Below are positions 11,584 through 24,600 of a stretch of DNA of 64,000 nt, one piece after another. Both the position numbers and the translations under genes were made by a program. The stretch is from Cloeon dipterum (taxonomy: Eukaryota; Arthropoda; Insecta; Ephemeroptera; Baetidae), in NCBI RefSeq assembly GCF_949628265.1, contig NC_088786.1:27239681-27303680 (forward strand), in the 5' to 3' direction. Position 1 is the first letter of the stretch. Every line of letters starts with the position of its first letter. The notes beneath the pieces were generated by a model, which worked only from the letters and a program-made list of their open reading frames with translations, did not search any database and had not been told where the DNA came from.

Positions 11584-12946
11584 TTAGTCCAACTGTAACA
11601 GAAAATAATTTGATATCAATTCTTGAGTCCGAGTCTCATAACTTTTTCATGGTGAGAATGATTTGAGTGAAAACTGAAAACTTAACTACTTGATATTCTT
11701 ACAAAAGAAGCTTGAGCAATATACATTTAAGCATAAAAATTTGAGTAGATGGCTTTAAGAAAGGGCTTCAGGGAGTTAAAATTTGAAAATCAAAATTCTC
11801 TGCAGTCAATCCTGCGGTAATAATTTTGTTTTTCAGGTGAAAAATGGCTGATGAGGTTGTAATAGCCGCTTTTAAGTTTGGGAACCTTAGATTTAGTTTT
11901 CTTTTTAGAAATTTCACATAATTATTGCCACACATCCTTAGCCATATTGGTGGCAGAGAATTTTTGCTCTTAATTAAATTAAATTATCGAACGTGACTAA
12001 TTTTTTCTTTTTTTCTGTAACAGTATAATAAATATCAATACTGTGTAAATTCATTAATTTATCACACACAATATTCATCTTAATATGAACTTTTTATTGA
12101 GGGTGAGAAGAGAAGTATCGTAAAGAAATTATTTTTTCTCATTCAACGATCGAGCATGGCAAAAAATTATATTTTACTTTTTAAACCAATTTTGATATAA
12201 GTGATCTATTCTATTTCACTCATTGTGTGAATGGATAAAAATATATAACTCGGCAGACTCTCCGCACAAAATGTGTGCGAGGAAGCACATTATTTATGCC
12301 TGCGTGTACACTACTATGTATTTAAACAATTCACGCACGTCGTTACTCACAAATCGTGTTTAGTAAGAATGTTAGTAAGGAATATAAGTTAAATTATACC
12401 TTCTTGAAGCCAATATCTCCAGCATATTCCCTGAAGCACTGTCGGCAGAGGTTCAGGCCGTACTTCCTGATGAGACCGTGCCTGTTCGCACACGCCCGAC
12501 TGAAAAATAATGATATTTATTAGCTGCATTGGCATACCAGACGATTGAAATATTGATTTAAGTATTCAAGCAGAAGTCTGAAAATGTCTTCCTGTTGTAT
12601 TATTCAAAGCTGCTCAATGTTTACAGGACATTATTGCAAGCATGCTGAGCATGCCAGTGCGCAAGTGTGCCAGAGCAATGCCCAGGCTTCATGAAAACAC
12701 AACATCAATCTACAAGAATAAAATGAGTTTTCCAAAATTTGTCAGCTTAGGCGAAGAGTTAACTGCATTTATCACTTAATTTCCTAAAGAGCATTTCAGT
12801 ATGTTTCTATTGTAACACGTGTCGAAAACAAAGTGTGTTGAAGCATGCCGACATTGGTACCTTGATTTTGGATTAAATACTCACCAAGATCTAGATCCCT
12901 GACCATATTTGCGGGGGTGAGAGTACCAAATGTTTTGGAAACCCAT
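11584..12946 (-). CDS. RpS29: 40S ribosomal protein S29 (uS14)
   Basis: Small, zinc-binding component of the 40S ribosomal subunit. Three exons on the minus strand: 12946-12885 ([20 protein letters not shown]), 12499-12400 (the CxxC zinc pair [15 protein letters not shown], then [17 protein letters not shown]), and 11592-11584, a final coding exon of only two codons plus stop (LD). Total 56 residues, the standard eukaryotic length. The phase 2 junction recreates the first Cys codon. Both zinc-binding CxxC pairs are present. It is expressed divergently from Ada2b. Confidence 0.95.
11593..12399 (-). other. RpS29 intron 2 (807 bp)
   Basis: Long AT-rich intron separating the zinc-finger exon from the two-codon last exon. 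Ribosomal-protein introns often host snoRNAs in animals, but I found no convincing C/D or H/ACA motif pair here. Confidence 0.6.
12500..12884 (-). other. RpS29 intron 1 (385 bp) with a GC-richer core
   Basis: Intron 1 contains a stretch (about 12640-12710) that is distinctly more GC-rich and self-complementary than the rest, with repeated GCATGC- and TGCC-type words. This is where an intron-encoded snoRNA could sit, but no H or ACA box is clear, so I do not call one. Confidence 0.4.
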
Positions 12947-13584
12947 TTTCCTAGAGTTCAGATGTTAATGGAATGAAATATTTAAGATTTCTCTCAAAAA
13001 GATTTCAATGGCCGCGGTTGCCTCGATGCTAGCATGCGTGAGAGTGGGAGAATCACAAAAGTAGTGAAATGATGACGTAGAGGCGCTGGTGTAGCTGAGC
13101 GTGCGGTCATTTTAGAATTCTATCAAATTTCAAGGAGGTACTCAAGAGAGTCCTAAATGGCTATATGCACGCTACAAAAGAAAAACACAGTTTGGAAGGG
13201 AAAGAGAAACCTTTGGCAAAATATCAATTTATGTGACAAAAGATTTGTTATAAATATGAAATTATTGTTGAAAGTAAGCTCGAAAAGTTATAACAATTTC
13301 AAGGCAACGCAAAATATTCTTTTCAACGCATTGATGTTTTACATGCGCATATCGTGAAAATAAAATATTAGAAAGATTTACTCATTTTGTTACGTGTATT
13401 TAATGACTGCTTCCATTATCCTCGTCAGCTTTGCTTTTGCTTGGTATGCGGGATGCGGGAAACAATCAATCGCACCAACGGTTTCCAAAACAATTTGACA
13501 CTTTTAGTTCTTTTTCTGAAAAAATTGTCCGTCCTTTGCTTTCCTCATAATTTTCTCTCATACTTGGGTATTCGTTAAAGAAAA
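12947..13584. promoter_or_regulatory. Divergent promoter region of RpS29 and Ada2b
   Basis: 638 bp separate the start codons of RpS29 (-) and Ada2b (+). A short ORF (13157-13357) is AT-rich and unconserved. No TATA box is evident for either gene. A TGATGACGTAG word near 13070 resembles a CRE/ATF site, unverified. Confidence 0.5.
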
Positions 13585-16500
13585 ATGACTGGTAAGTTCC
13601 ACGGATTTTGCAAGGATGAATGAGTTCTGAGCAGTTTTATGCATTGTAATCAGCCTTTAAAGTCCTTTTGTTGAGCTAGTTTTACGTGCACATCGATTAA
13701 TGTACATAGGTGGGTACGTGTAAACAGCACGTGATATAAATATGACTGTACGTATATGTACTTGAACTTGTGATTACGTCCATAGAGACAACCAATGGGC
13801 TGCCGGTAAACCCTCTAATAATACCTTTAATGTTATTATATTTAGTGTCAATTTGAGAATTTCAATTTAAAATACATCATTGAGATATTCATTATGATTA
13901 TGTATAAATTACTATTTAATTATAAGGGAAGAGAAATACGAAAATTAATTTTTTTAATTTTACATAATAGCAAAAAATGCGTTATTGTGATATAACGGAA
14001 TTTTTTCTTTCAGATATATTTGCTAAACATTCCTGCACCTATTGCCAGCAAGACATTGATGGACTTCGAATTAAATGCGCATCGTGCTCAGATTTCAACC
14101 TTTGCTTGCAAGTATGTATGTTAATGTATTTTGCAATGGAACCCAGATTCAGACTAAAAATTTGTCAAGTCAAATAATTGTTCACAAAGCTGGCTTGAGA
14201 AATATGTACTGTGTCAAATTTGCCGCAAGATTAGCATTTCATGCATGTTGACTTCAAATTAATTGCATGGAAATGCTGCATAAACAAGACATATATATTA
14301 TCTATTAAATAAATTGCCTCTCTTTAGCTTTAAACTATGAGAGATTATGACTTACGTATATATGCCATTTTGCTTTATTTTAACTTCAATTTTAAATTTC
14401 AGTGTTTTGCGTGTGGTGCTGAAATAGGAAGTCACAAATTCAACCATCCCTATCAATTTATGGTAACACTCTTGACCTCTTGAGAACTTCAATCTACCTA
14501 ACATTTCCTGTTGATACCAATTTTAGGATTCTGGAACAATAAGCGTTTTTCAGGGCAAAGGCAGTTGGTCTGCCAAAGAAGCAATGCGATTGCTAGACGC
14601 AATCGAGCAATTTGGTTTTGGCAATTGGGAAGACATAAGCAAGCACATAGAGTCCAAAACTCCGGAAGGTGACTGAACTCTTGTGATAGATACATAGATG
14701 CTTGACTCTAAACTTTGAATTCATATTGCAGAGGCTGAAGAAGAGTATGTGACTCACTTTCTGGACGGGAACATTGGGAAGTTCACCTGGCCCAGTGCGC
14801 TCAATTTTCGTCCAACTCTAAAAGATGTCACCGAGCCTTGCGAGGGCAAGAGCTATCCATTTGGAGGGCCACCTTTAGAAATTACTAAAGAAGAAGCTAC
14901 TCTTCTTGGCTACATGCCCCAAAGAGATGACTTCGAAAGGGTACAATTTGCCTTGAGAGTTTTGATCTCCTTGATGCTTATTCCTTGTTAAGGAGTTTGA
15001 CAATGATGCAGAGACATTGGTCTCGTCTCTTGCAGTTGGTGTTGAGGATGATGAGCTTGAGTCAGGTGAATACATTATTTTTGCTATATATTTTTTAAAG
15101 AGCTTTCTAAAGACATCAATACGTGAACTAAATCCTTAAGAGATCATAGGCATGGAGGAAAATTCAATTTATTGTTATTAAGCTTTTATGGTATTCATCA
15201 AAGTCAAATTTATGTACATATCAATCAATTTTGCTGAGAAAAAAATTAGAAACAGTATTATTATGAATTTTTGAATTGGTCGCCATTGCAGCGGATAGGC
15301 GCTGATCAAAGAGTGGCATTGGCAACAGCTTGTTTTAAGGCTGGACAGGATTATGTTCACCTGATAGTTGGCACTTGCAGATTGAGTCAAACATTGAACC
15401 AGCCCATTGCTTGTATTGTTAAGACATTCTCAGGAAGCAATGGGAGATAATTGAGCATTTCTAGGATCTAATGCTGGCTGCCCAATGTCAGAGATGGCAA
15501 AAGGTGGTTAGTTAAGTGGCTCGAAATTCTCAAATAGCTCAATGGGCTGGGAGGCGCACCACCGCCAACTCGCCACTTGCTGGTTTTCGCACCTTTCCAG
15601 CAGCTTTAGGGACAAATAATGTCAGGCGTTTCAATTAAATTCGGTTCAGGGAGGAGAAAAGTTAGCCACATTGGGCCCAAGCTCCTCTGCGGCCACTCGG
15701 GCCCAAGGTTATCTGCTCAGCGGTGTTAATGGTACCCATTGAACTCGTAGCCCACGGGATATGCAGAGCAGAGGTTAAAAAATTTAAAAACCTTCACGTA
15801 GACCAACAATTACAGCCATAGTTGGCGCATAAAAACGTACATATTTAGAAGTAATGACGCCACATTTTATTGGTCACTCTTATTTCCAACGCTTGTCTGC
15901 TAAAAAGGCAGCTTTCCAAATGTTCCATATCCCAGCAAAGCTCCAATTAATTATAAGAAAAAGTCCCAAATATATTTTTTGACGTTTATAATGAAATATT
16001 GTGAATAACTTAATTTTTATTGAAACCGTATTGATTTATACATTGCAACTCTAGCTCTCAAGTTGGCGCAAGTTGACATGTACACAAGACGACTGCGTGA
16101 AAGAGGCAGACGCAAGAGGATTTCAAGGGACTTTTCTCTGGTTACCGACTTCTTCAATGCGGCTCGAAAAGACAAGCCAATTCAAAAGAAAAAGATGTCA
16201 AGACATGAAAAGTAACAACCGATTGTAGACGAAAGTTCTGCAAAATATTAATACTACCATCAATCATTGCAGGGAATGGAGGGAATCTTTGAAAATATTT
16301 ATTCAATTCCACACAAACCAAGAATTCGAAACTCTGATCTCAAATCTTGTGAAACAAGATGACCTGCAACTCAGGATCCGTGAGCTGGTAAAATATAGGA
16401 AAAACGGCATCACCAGGAAGGAGGAGTGTGTCCACTTTGAACAGCAGAACACGAGACGCCAACTTTGGGGAAAAAGTGTTGTAAGATATTATTTGTATCT

Positions 16501-17187
16501 TTTGCATATTCTTATACATTGAATGACGCTATGGAATTCAGTTGTGTCAAAGCTAGACCTATTTAGTTTACTCGCTATTTGACTATTAGTGGAACTTGCC
16601 AAACAAGAACTGATATGTGTGTTACTAGGATAGCAGTCATCCCATCCACTCAGCTCAGTCAATTTCATCCTCAAAAATAGAGTAAGTACAAACCTTCTTT
16701 CTGCATGCATTACTTTTGAAGCATAAATTTATTGGGTGCGTTTGTTACTGTCGGCTTGTCAGTCTCTGCTGCTGATATTTTTTATTATTTTCTTAGATGA
16801 AGTTTGAGTAAAGTCGAAAAAATTTGATCGTTGCAGCGAAAAAAGAGGCGGAGGCGGCTCCTTCTCCATCGCAAGAAGGTTCAATCACCACTCATTAAGA
16901 TCGGACGATAGCTCGGACGAAGTGATTGGACAGGAAGCTTCCAGTGTCCAGAAAATGCTTTCTAAGTCGGAGTCGGAAGTAAATGTCAGTTAAACATGCG
17001 TCAGCCGTCGCATTAACACAAGTTTGATTTACAGCTCACTGTGAAACTGGGATTGATGCCCATCGAGTTCATTTCCATAAAGACAAATATTCTGCAAAAT
17101 ATCCGTGACCGCAACAGCACTGAAACGTTCAACTCTTCTTGCCCAATTGTACAGCATTGTGCTGCCAAAAATCTGATATCAACGTAA
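13585..17187 (+). CDS. Ada2b: Transcriptional adapter Ada2b (SAGA complex)
   Basis: Nuclear adaptor that couples the Gcn5 acetyltransferase to SAGA. Exons: 13585-13591, 14014-14111, 14403-14462, 14527-14668, 14732-14940, 14993-15065, 16055-16211, 16273-16480 (318 codons, all phases consistent), then 16837-16978 and 17035-17187. ZZ zinc finger about residues 8-55 (CTYC, CASC, CLQCFAC, H-F-H). SANT/Myb domain about 66-112 (SWSAKEAMRLLDAIEQFGFGNWEDI). Then LGYMPQRDDFEREFDNDAETLVSSL and the ADA-box region (RDFSLVTDFF, ELVKYRKNGIT), all typical of ADA2B. The last exon (LTVKLGLMPIEFISIKTNIL) matches the C-terminal SWIRM-like module. Exon 9 fits this module only in a frame one base off from exon 8; read in the exon 8 frame it stops at 16911 after a very basic tail. 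Either two isoforms exist or a small exon or indel is missed. Confidence 0.9.
15066..16054 (+). other. Ada2b intron 6 (989 bp) with a GC-richer insert
   Basis: The middle (about 15280-15780) is more GC-rich than the other introns, contains no ORF, and holds short repeated words such as GGGCCCAAG (near 15675 and 15707). It may be an old transposable-element fragment, but I recognise no family, terminal repeat or target-site duplication. Confidence 0.4.
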
Positions 17188-20028
17188 TCAGTGTACTGAA
17201 GTCATAAAGAGATTTTATTTTAGTCATCTCATTAAATATCGTTTTGATTTTTGAAACACTGATTTGATTTCAAACCAGCTAGAGTTTTTCTTCATCAACA
17301 GTGCGCTCAAATTATGCTTTACAGCCACCGATGATCAGGTTTAGTCTAGTTTTTTCATTTTATTTAAGCTGTGCAGGACTTTTTACACATCAACAGAGAA
17401 AGCATCTTACTGTTAGTGCTGGATTAGTTTAAAAAGTTATTAAATACTAGAGTTACCTGAATCATTTACTGCTCATTATTCATTTGCGGATATTTTGAAG
17501 CGGAGATTCATTTTTAAAAAAAATGGAATTTTCAGCCCATGGGGCTATCTAGGAGGGACCATTTAAATAAGGAAGTTCTGTTATGTGTATGCAAAGCCAA
17601 GAATATAATTATGTATTAGACACTTTCGTATTATTGCTCTTTTGTAACTGTCTTGTTGATGTGTGCGTCTATTGGTACAGGGTATATTAAGAAAAAGTTT
17701 TGGTTAATGATTATTGTGAGCGTCTGTATCTAAAGTAACTTGTTTTTATCCAATGACCACTTTCATTTGTGGAAAATCCATTCATATATTCCATTGAATC
17801 TTGCAAAACCAGAAACCACATGCTCAGTGAGAATTCATGTTGGTATCAAATTATTATATTGCTGTAGGGATTTAATTTCATGAAATCTAGCTTGCTTCAT
17901 GCTGCATTAATTCATTTTTAACCTACATTAAGAGTGCACAGTTGCGTTTTTTTCTACGACAAATTCAATACATTACATAACCATTTTTAGTATATTAATA
18001 TGATTGAACACGAAAGTTTTCTCAAAAGGAAAGTAAATGGGGCAAATCCCACCTAAGTTTAGATCAGGGAAAGGTCAAAGGTGCAGTGCCTTAATAATTT
18101 GTCCAGGTTCTTTTAGTGTGCATAGGGGCTTTAGCGTTGAGAGGCAGACACTGGGAGAAGGGGAAAGTGGCCAGCTCATCCTGGGCCATGTGTTCTTTCC
18201 ATTTCCAATGAAAATGATGTTTAATAGTCATTGGGGGCGAAGTAGGAGTAACACCCCTCAACCACCTGAGTATCTGTAGGCTGGAGAAGCTTGTAATATT
18301 GCTATCATCTTTACGTGAGAGCGAAAAGAAGCTGTGAAGCAGATCAAAATTCTCATAAGTGACCACAAAATTAACTTGGCTCATAATTTTTCTCTATCTA
18401 GAATAGGTTTCAACTGAATAGGAAAAAGTTGACAGTTCTTACAATCCCATTTTTTGTGAATTTCTGTTGCACCTGGACTAAAACTTTCGCTCTCCATGAG
18501 CTAAATATAAATTTAAAAAACACTCAAGTGCTTATAAGTGATAATTTTAACTGATGACCTTTAATTTTGTTGCTAACTATTAAAACAATTATTCTTAATG
18601 AATTTTTCTTTTACTAACGTAAATAAGTAAGCAAAAACTATGGGCAACACTTAGTTAAGCTATATTATAGCACAACTAAACGAGACAAGATTTAATCGAA
18701 ATGGTGGAAGTATTTCCCGTATTCTGAAATAGTTAAAGTAGCTTTTGCTAGTTTTTGAAAATTAAAATCCTCCAGATTTGGAATTGAAGTGTGCAACCCT
18801 GAAAATGCCAAGCAAATTATCCAGATATCTCTTTCACGACGCAAAAAGCCCTTTACGAATCAATTCATTTGTGCGTCATTTATGCTCATAATAATTGGTT
18901 GATGTCATCCACAGTTTATGATTATTAATGTAGTTAAATTAAAAATTATTTTTCTTGAATATTTATTCATAGGCAACAAGTGATTAAAAGTTTTCAAAAC
19001 TAAATTAAATACGATAGCTACGCAAATAAATTTCAGAAGCATTTTGATTAAATGCTCTGTGGTGATTGCATGTCAAAGATAAATTTGTGCTGAAGAGTTA
19101 ATTATGCTAACAAATTAGAAAATAAATCTTACTCAACTCAGCCACGATTTCAATTCAATGAGCTATTATCGCGAGATGTTTTTAAGATTCTCACAAATAT
19201 TTTTCGCGAGAATCCTTGAATTACCCTGGACCTTTGAGCAGCGCGTCGTGACTCGGTAATGATGCCTGACTCGGGCTGACTGAGAATTAAATGAAACGAG
19301 AGCCAGAAGCGACGAGTCAAAGGCCCTGGCCGCGGGTTTATTTACGACCGCTTACAATTCAAATCCAATAATAAACACTCGGCAGAATTTTGAAACCCAA
19401 CTCCAACAACCTGGCGCGCTAAGGTTTTCCGGATTTCAGCAAAATCACGGTTTGCGCAAGAGACCTGGTGCCGCAACCATCGATGTCGATGAATATAAAA
19501 AGAAGACAATAGGCCGAGATGCGCAGGCAGACGGGATAATTGCAAGGCATAGGGCAACTGAAGGTGGAAAGTTTGTCAGCGGCGTGCACTCAAATGAGTG
19601 AGCGCTTCTCACATTCACAAATGCGGACGGCGCGATCATTATCTGCGTGGCGTCACAATTAATTCAAATTGATTTCGAGTTGGCTTGTGTGAAAACCCGC
19701 CGCCATTCGACCAACAGCAATTTAGCCAAGTAAGCTATGGCTCGAAAATTGCCAAACTGCGGGCGATCGGCCTTGGGGCTAATTCGTTTCAAAGTACCCT
19801 TCGGGAGAGTTCCATCCGTCTCCTGCTGCTTTAAGATCTAATATGACTGCTGCACGGTTAGGGAGGAGAAAAATGACACAATCTCTTTCGTGTTTGTATT
19901 AAATAATTATATTATATTGCTTTGCATTTTAACATTTTGAGTATGTACACTTTTATCTGACAAGTCTTATTGGCATCATGCTGGAGCAATACAATTGTAA
20001 CATACATTGGATGCTGTTGCAGTCGCGC
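17188..20028. other. Intergenic region between Ada2b and cuticle gene A
   Basis: Convergent intergenic DNA, AT-rich with an isolated GC-richer island at about 18030-18290 that has open frames on both strands but no recognisable protein. It also contains the 3' UTRs of both neighbours. I see no RNA gene. Confidence 0.5.
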
Positions 20029-21528
20029 TTACTTCTTCTGGTCAGTAGGGGGAAGGGTGGCAAGGTAGTCAAGAGCGCGCTGGATAGCGGCAGGGATGGG
20101 AGGGGGAGTGGGAAGGTGGTCGCCACGGGGCTGGAATCCGTTCTCGTCGGCAACGTAGGTGACGGTGATGCGCTGGCCATCGGGGGCGGTGTAGCTGTAG
20201 CTTCCCTCAGCAACCTGGGTCTCCTGGTCGGGGACGCCAAGGTTCTTCACGTAGCCCTTCTCGTTGGCCACGATCTCGTTGCCGGTCTCGTACCTGTGGA
20301 GAGAGAAATTTTCGGTTTAACATCTAAATTTGGGAACAAAATAAAACGTTGGGTATAACTAATTTGAAAGGGAAAAAGCTAGTTTGTATTTTGATAAAAT
20401 AGCATATCATTGCAAATTATTGGACTAAATATTTTGGAAATTTGTAATTTTAACGCCAGGAGTAAAATATGTAAATCAGTCAGAGAATTTTCTACAGTCC
20501 TAATATGTATAAATATATACACTTACGCCCATTCGTAGGAGCCATCGTGGTTGACACCTTCGTTGTCGTAACGCAGGATGGGGATGGGGGTGGCATCCTG
20601 GGGTCTGGCGCTGACGGCGACGAGGGCCAGAGCAAGGCACACAAGCTAAAATGAAAGAGATACACGTTAAGGCACATATTGCAAAATTTATCCCATCACA
20701 CGATTTTGACAGTTCGCTTTTCCGAGGCATGATTTATTTAAAAGCCGCGAGAGCAGCAGATAACTCGTGTTTAAAAAGATCGTTAGCTGCTGCGCCTTCC
20801 GCGAATGGGAATGGATATAACGGTAGTGAATCAATCCATATTGCGGAGCACAGGCATTCGATACCGCGTGCACAGAAATTGCGTGTAAGCCGGCCGCCCC
20901 ATCGCGTAATCCCTTTGTTGCATCAAATGATCATGCGAATTTCGCACATTCATTTGTTCAACACACGAGATGCGGTTTGAAAGTGCGCAGACGGGCTGAC
21001 TTTTGCCCGAGGTGTCAGTGGGACAAGAAAGAAAAAGCAACGTGCAACCGAACCTCGCTCCGATGCAATGAGTCTCTCTCACAGAAACACTCCCGTGCGA
21101 CACCAATGCGATTACAAAGACGTGCGAGATGAATGTGTCTGTATGAACTGCGCCCACGCCGTAAAGATGAGTGAATAGCGTTGCGAAAAATAAAAGTTGC
21201 CATTCAGGAAGTAAAAGGCGCTTTTGAGAGGGACGTTAAAATTAATTTTGAAAATGTTCGGGGGAATATGCAAAATGGATTTGATTCAAGTTTGAGTGGA
21301 AACGCGTTGCACTACCGCAAGTATCTGGGAAAATTAATAAAAAATGATTCTGAGTTGAAAAATCGAAAAGTTGGAAAATTGCCGACTCAAAAACCGTGAG
21401 CGTGGTGGCAAACGCGGAGATTACGGAAAATTCCAAAATCACGAGAGCGGTGCGGGAAGTCACTGGGAAAGCGGCGGTGTGAGCACTGGAAAAGGTAATC
21501 CAAGCTGCGGTGTACGCACCAATTTCAT
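20029..21528 (-). CDS. RR-1 cuticular protein A (chitin-binding type 4)
   Basis: Secreted structural protein of the exoskeleton that binds chitin. Exons on the minus strand: 21528-21520 (MKL), 20645-20527 and 20293-20029, giving 130 residues. Signal peptide [16 protein letters not shown], cleaved before RPQDA. The mature protein has [23 protein letters not shown] and the extended Rebers-Riddiford consensus of the soft-cuticle RR-1 subgroup ([38 protein letters not shown]), then [14 protein letters not shown]. The tiny first exon was found by looking for a phase-0 ATG exon upstream of the signal-peptide exon; ATGAAATTG followed by GTGCGT restores a perfect signal peptide, and a TATA box lies about 70 bp upstream. 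Closest relative in the window is gene B. Confidence 0.9.
20646..21519 (-). other. Intron 1 of cuticle gene A (874 bp)
   Basis: Separates the 9-nt first coding exon from the signal-peptide exon. The ORFs in it are short and unconserved. First introns of arthropod cuticle genes commonly interrupt the signal peptide in this way. Confidence 0.7.
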
Positions 21529-21597
21529 GATGAGAGCGGGTGTTGTTGACTGATGTACAACCAGATAGAACTAACTACTCAGTCAGCTAGCCTACCA

Positions 21598-21605
21598 TAT
21601 TTATA
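21598..21605 (-). promoter_or_regulatory. TATA box of cuticle gene A
   Basis: TATAAATA on the minus strand, 70 nt upstream of the start codon. This is a reasonable distance for a short 5' UTR. The matching initiator is unclear. Confidence 0.5.
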
Positions 21606-24600
21606 CCAAAATCGCACTACCACAGAAGGTAAATGTTTGTTGCCTGATCGTATTGCTTGTAAATATATTTCTTATGTAAAAAAAGAAGCTCCACGCGCGC
21701 TCGAGTGGGGGAGTGACATCTTCAGCGCGGCCGCGGCGGCGGCGGCTACAATCGACTCCCACCATGACATTCGAAATTCCTTTTGCAATATTGCGGAGCA
21801 GTAAAAGCTAATTATGCATTTGCCAGAGTGTTGTGTGCGTGTGTCACAACAACAACAATAATGCACGCACACACTCGAATTCGATTCGCTGCCGGCGAAA
21901 AATTATTCGCCCTTTTCCACCGGCGCGCACCACGATCGGGCCAGATGGTCCATTGCGGGTCGCGGCATGTTGCTTCACTCGATGACCGCGCGTCTGGCCG
22001 TCACTTTTATTGTTGCTTAAAATATTCAGGTCTTTTTCACATAAATGCTGCCTTCCCAAATTGGCTCGTGCCTAGGGATGCGTCTTTGCAGTTTTTTTTT
22101 AACTATCTGGCCTTAATTGTGTACTATGAGGCGGCCTTACTTCGACGAAGAGTTTCACACACTCCAAACTTGCGTCTTCGATTAATTTCTGCATTTGGTT
22201 TTACAAGGTGCTATTAAAATGTCTGCGAATTCGTATAATAATATGCTCTTTACTTTTCGAATTACCTTGTATGCTGTGCGGGCCTTGAGATGCTCACTAT
22301 CTCTGGCTGAACTAAGGACTCTCTGCAGCGGCAAAATCGCACAATAGAGCAATTTCACCGCTATGTTCGAAAAGTGAGTGATTGTTTTCGGAAGGCGAGC
22401 TTTCCAGCACCTAATAAGCGGTGAATTTTTACGCGCAGCAATTTGCAAACCATAATTTGGCGCCACACTTGCGGTTTCTTAAATAGTTAAATATTTCGCC
22501 TCGTTTGTGCATCCGCGATTATATGCTTTTGTGAACCAGGAAAAGAAGTACGAATAACCGCATTGAAATTTTAAACGACGCAATCACTACAACGAGGAAA
22601 GAAAAAAATAAATCTCTTTTAAACTGCCAGGCTTTGATTAGGCTAGCGATATTTTCTGCGAGTGAAAAGCGAGTTTTCCTTGGAGGCGTTTGTTAATTAA
22701 GCAACTAAGAGCAAACAGATTGATATAATTAATAGGTAATATCGTTTCTTAGCGCGTCGTGCTCGCTGTTAATTACCTCATCAATGTAATGCAAACCAGT
22801 TTGCAAGTGTTGCGGATCGCGTCAATGAATTCGCCGCACGATATTATGAATGAAAATCGTGCTATTGCAGACACGCCCAGATGTAAATCATGCGAGCCGT
22901 CAAAGGATGGTCTGGAATGCTCAGTTCATTATTTGCTTTCTAACTATGTGTGCTCTAATTGATTGTGCTCAAATACGGAAGCGTCACTAACGAGTCGCAG
23001 CGCGTTCTCTTTGAATGCGAAATATTCGTTATTTATTTCCACAAATTGCTTCTTTTGCAAGTGCGTATTCTAACGAGACTGACATTTTCAGCAGGACGAG
23101 TTTGACCATGTGTAGATTGTTGTTTTGCATAAGTTGAAAAATAATTGGCGATTAATTTAGCATGATGTAAGGCTTTTCTCATAAACGCAGGCATCGTTGT
23201 TTAACATTTTGCGTTAATTAATTATTCATACCACCGAGGTCTCGTGCCATATTTCAAAAAATTTGCGACTTTCACGAAGCGTGAAAAACGGTGGTGGAGG
23301 AAGAGGATGTACTAAGGGTTGCGCTGAACAACAATTTATCGCAATTTATAACACCGCAGCTTCCTGGTTGCTAACCAAACAAGTTTAGCGAGTTTGTAAA
23401 AAGCCGAAAGGACAAAAGGAAGGTACGCGCATACGCCAAATTGACTTCTGAAAGATTTGCCGCCGCCGCTCCATTCCGCGTGACATTTAGAAGTGAAAAA
23501 GGGCGATTCTCCGCCGCGTGTGCATACAACAAGCGGCTGCTCGGCGAAAAGAAGTCATTATGTATTCATTTTTTAGGTTTCCTGGCATATTTGATGTGTG
23601 ATGTAGCGACACGAAAGATGGTTTTTTGTAATAAAATACGTTGTGTGATCTGCGAAGGTCGTCTAGTGCGTAAACGGGAAGGGTCAGAGGTGATCGGCGC
23701 GCCTGCATGCACGGCGAGTAGATAATCCTAGTCGATGCCGGCTGGCCACTCACAATAATACCTGTTCGCTGCAGTAGGTGACCAGCCGGTTGGCAAAGCG
23801 ATAATCGGGTTTCGTGTTGGCGTGGAGGATTACTGAAATTCAAATTCAGCCGTAATCGCGTAATAGCCCTTAAGCACATAATGATGCTCCTTGTGCGTTG
23901 TAGGCTGCAAAAAATGGCATAGCAGCTGTGTTTCGTCGCTCGACGGACTTTTTGTATGATTGGCGAAAATTGCGCCCGACAAATTCAATGACCGTCACTG
24001 CGCAATTTTTCGCAATTAACGATCTGGAAAGGTATCAAACACTCGTTTGCAGCGGTCACGTCGGACGAAGCTGCGAAATTTTAATTTGCAATTAAATGTT
24101 TGACCTCACGCTTGTTTGCTAACAACGCAGGTATTAGGTGCGAGATGTTTTTGAACAATCATCGTCTGCCTGCGGTGTCTCTCAGCTCTCAGTCCTGAAG
24201 ATAGAGGGGGCAGCTATGAATAATTTTTTAATTTCGTAATTTTCATATATATTATATGAGTTATCCTTAAGCAAATGAAAGTAAATATGTGCGCTGAAAG
24301 TTCATTTGGCCGTCATCGCGTTTCGAAATGCATCACTTTGATCAAAGAATGCTTGGAAATTTTGCAGGAAAAGTCACTTCATTACTTTTAATGTGCTTTA
24401 TTGTTAACGCGTGATTCACAGTGATTATGCACCAACATCTTCATCATATTAAATTATAAACGATACTGAATTACCATAAAAATTGAGCGTAGATTCTCAT
24501 CATGAATTAGAATGTATCATGGTGTGCAGCCAAGAAGCAGGAATAGGAAATTATATTTGGCGCGAGGCTTATTTTGGTGGGCATTTGAAGGTTAATGAGT

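Noticed and set aside
12640-12710. Possible H/ACA snoRNA in RpS29 intron 1
   Set aside because: The region is self-complementary, but no clear H box and ACA box pair is visible. It needs a snoRNA search before it can be called.
18037-18384. Overlapping open frames of 80 and 97 codons on opposite strands
   Set aside because: Neither has a recognisable domain or splice context. The GC-richer island may be an old repeat fragment but no family or terminal repeat is identifiable.
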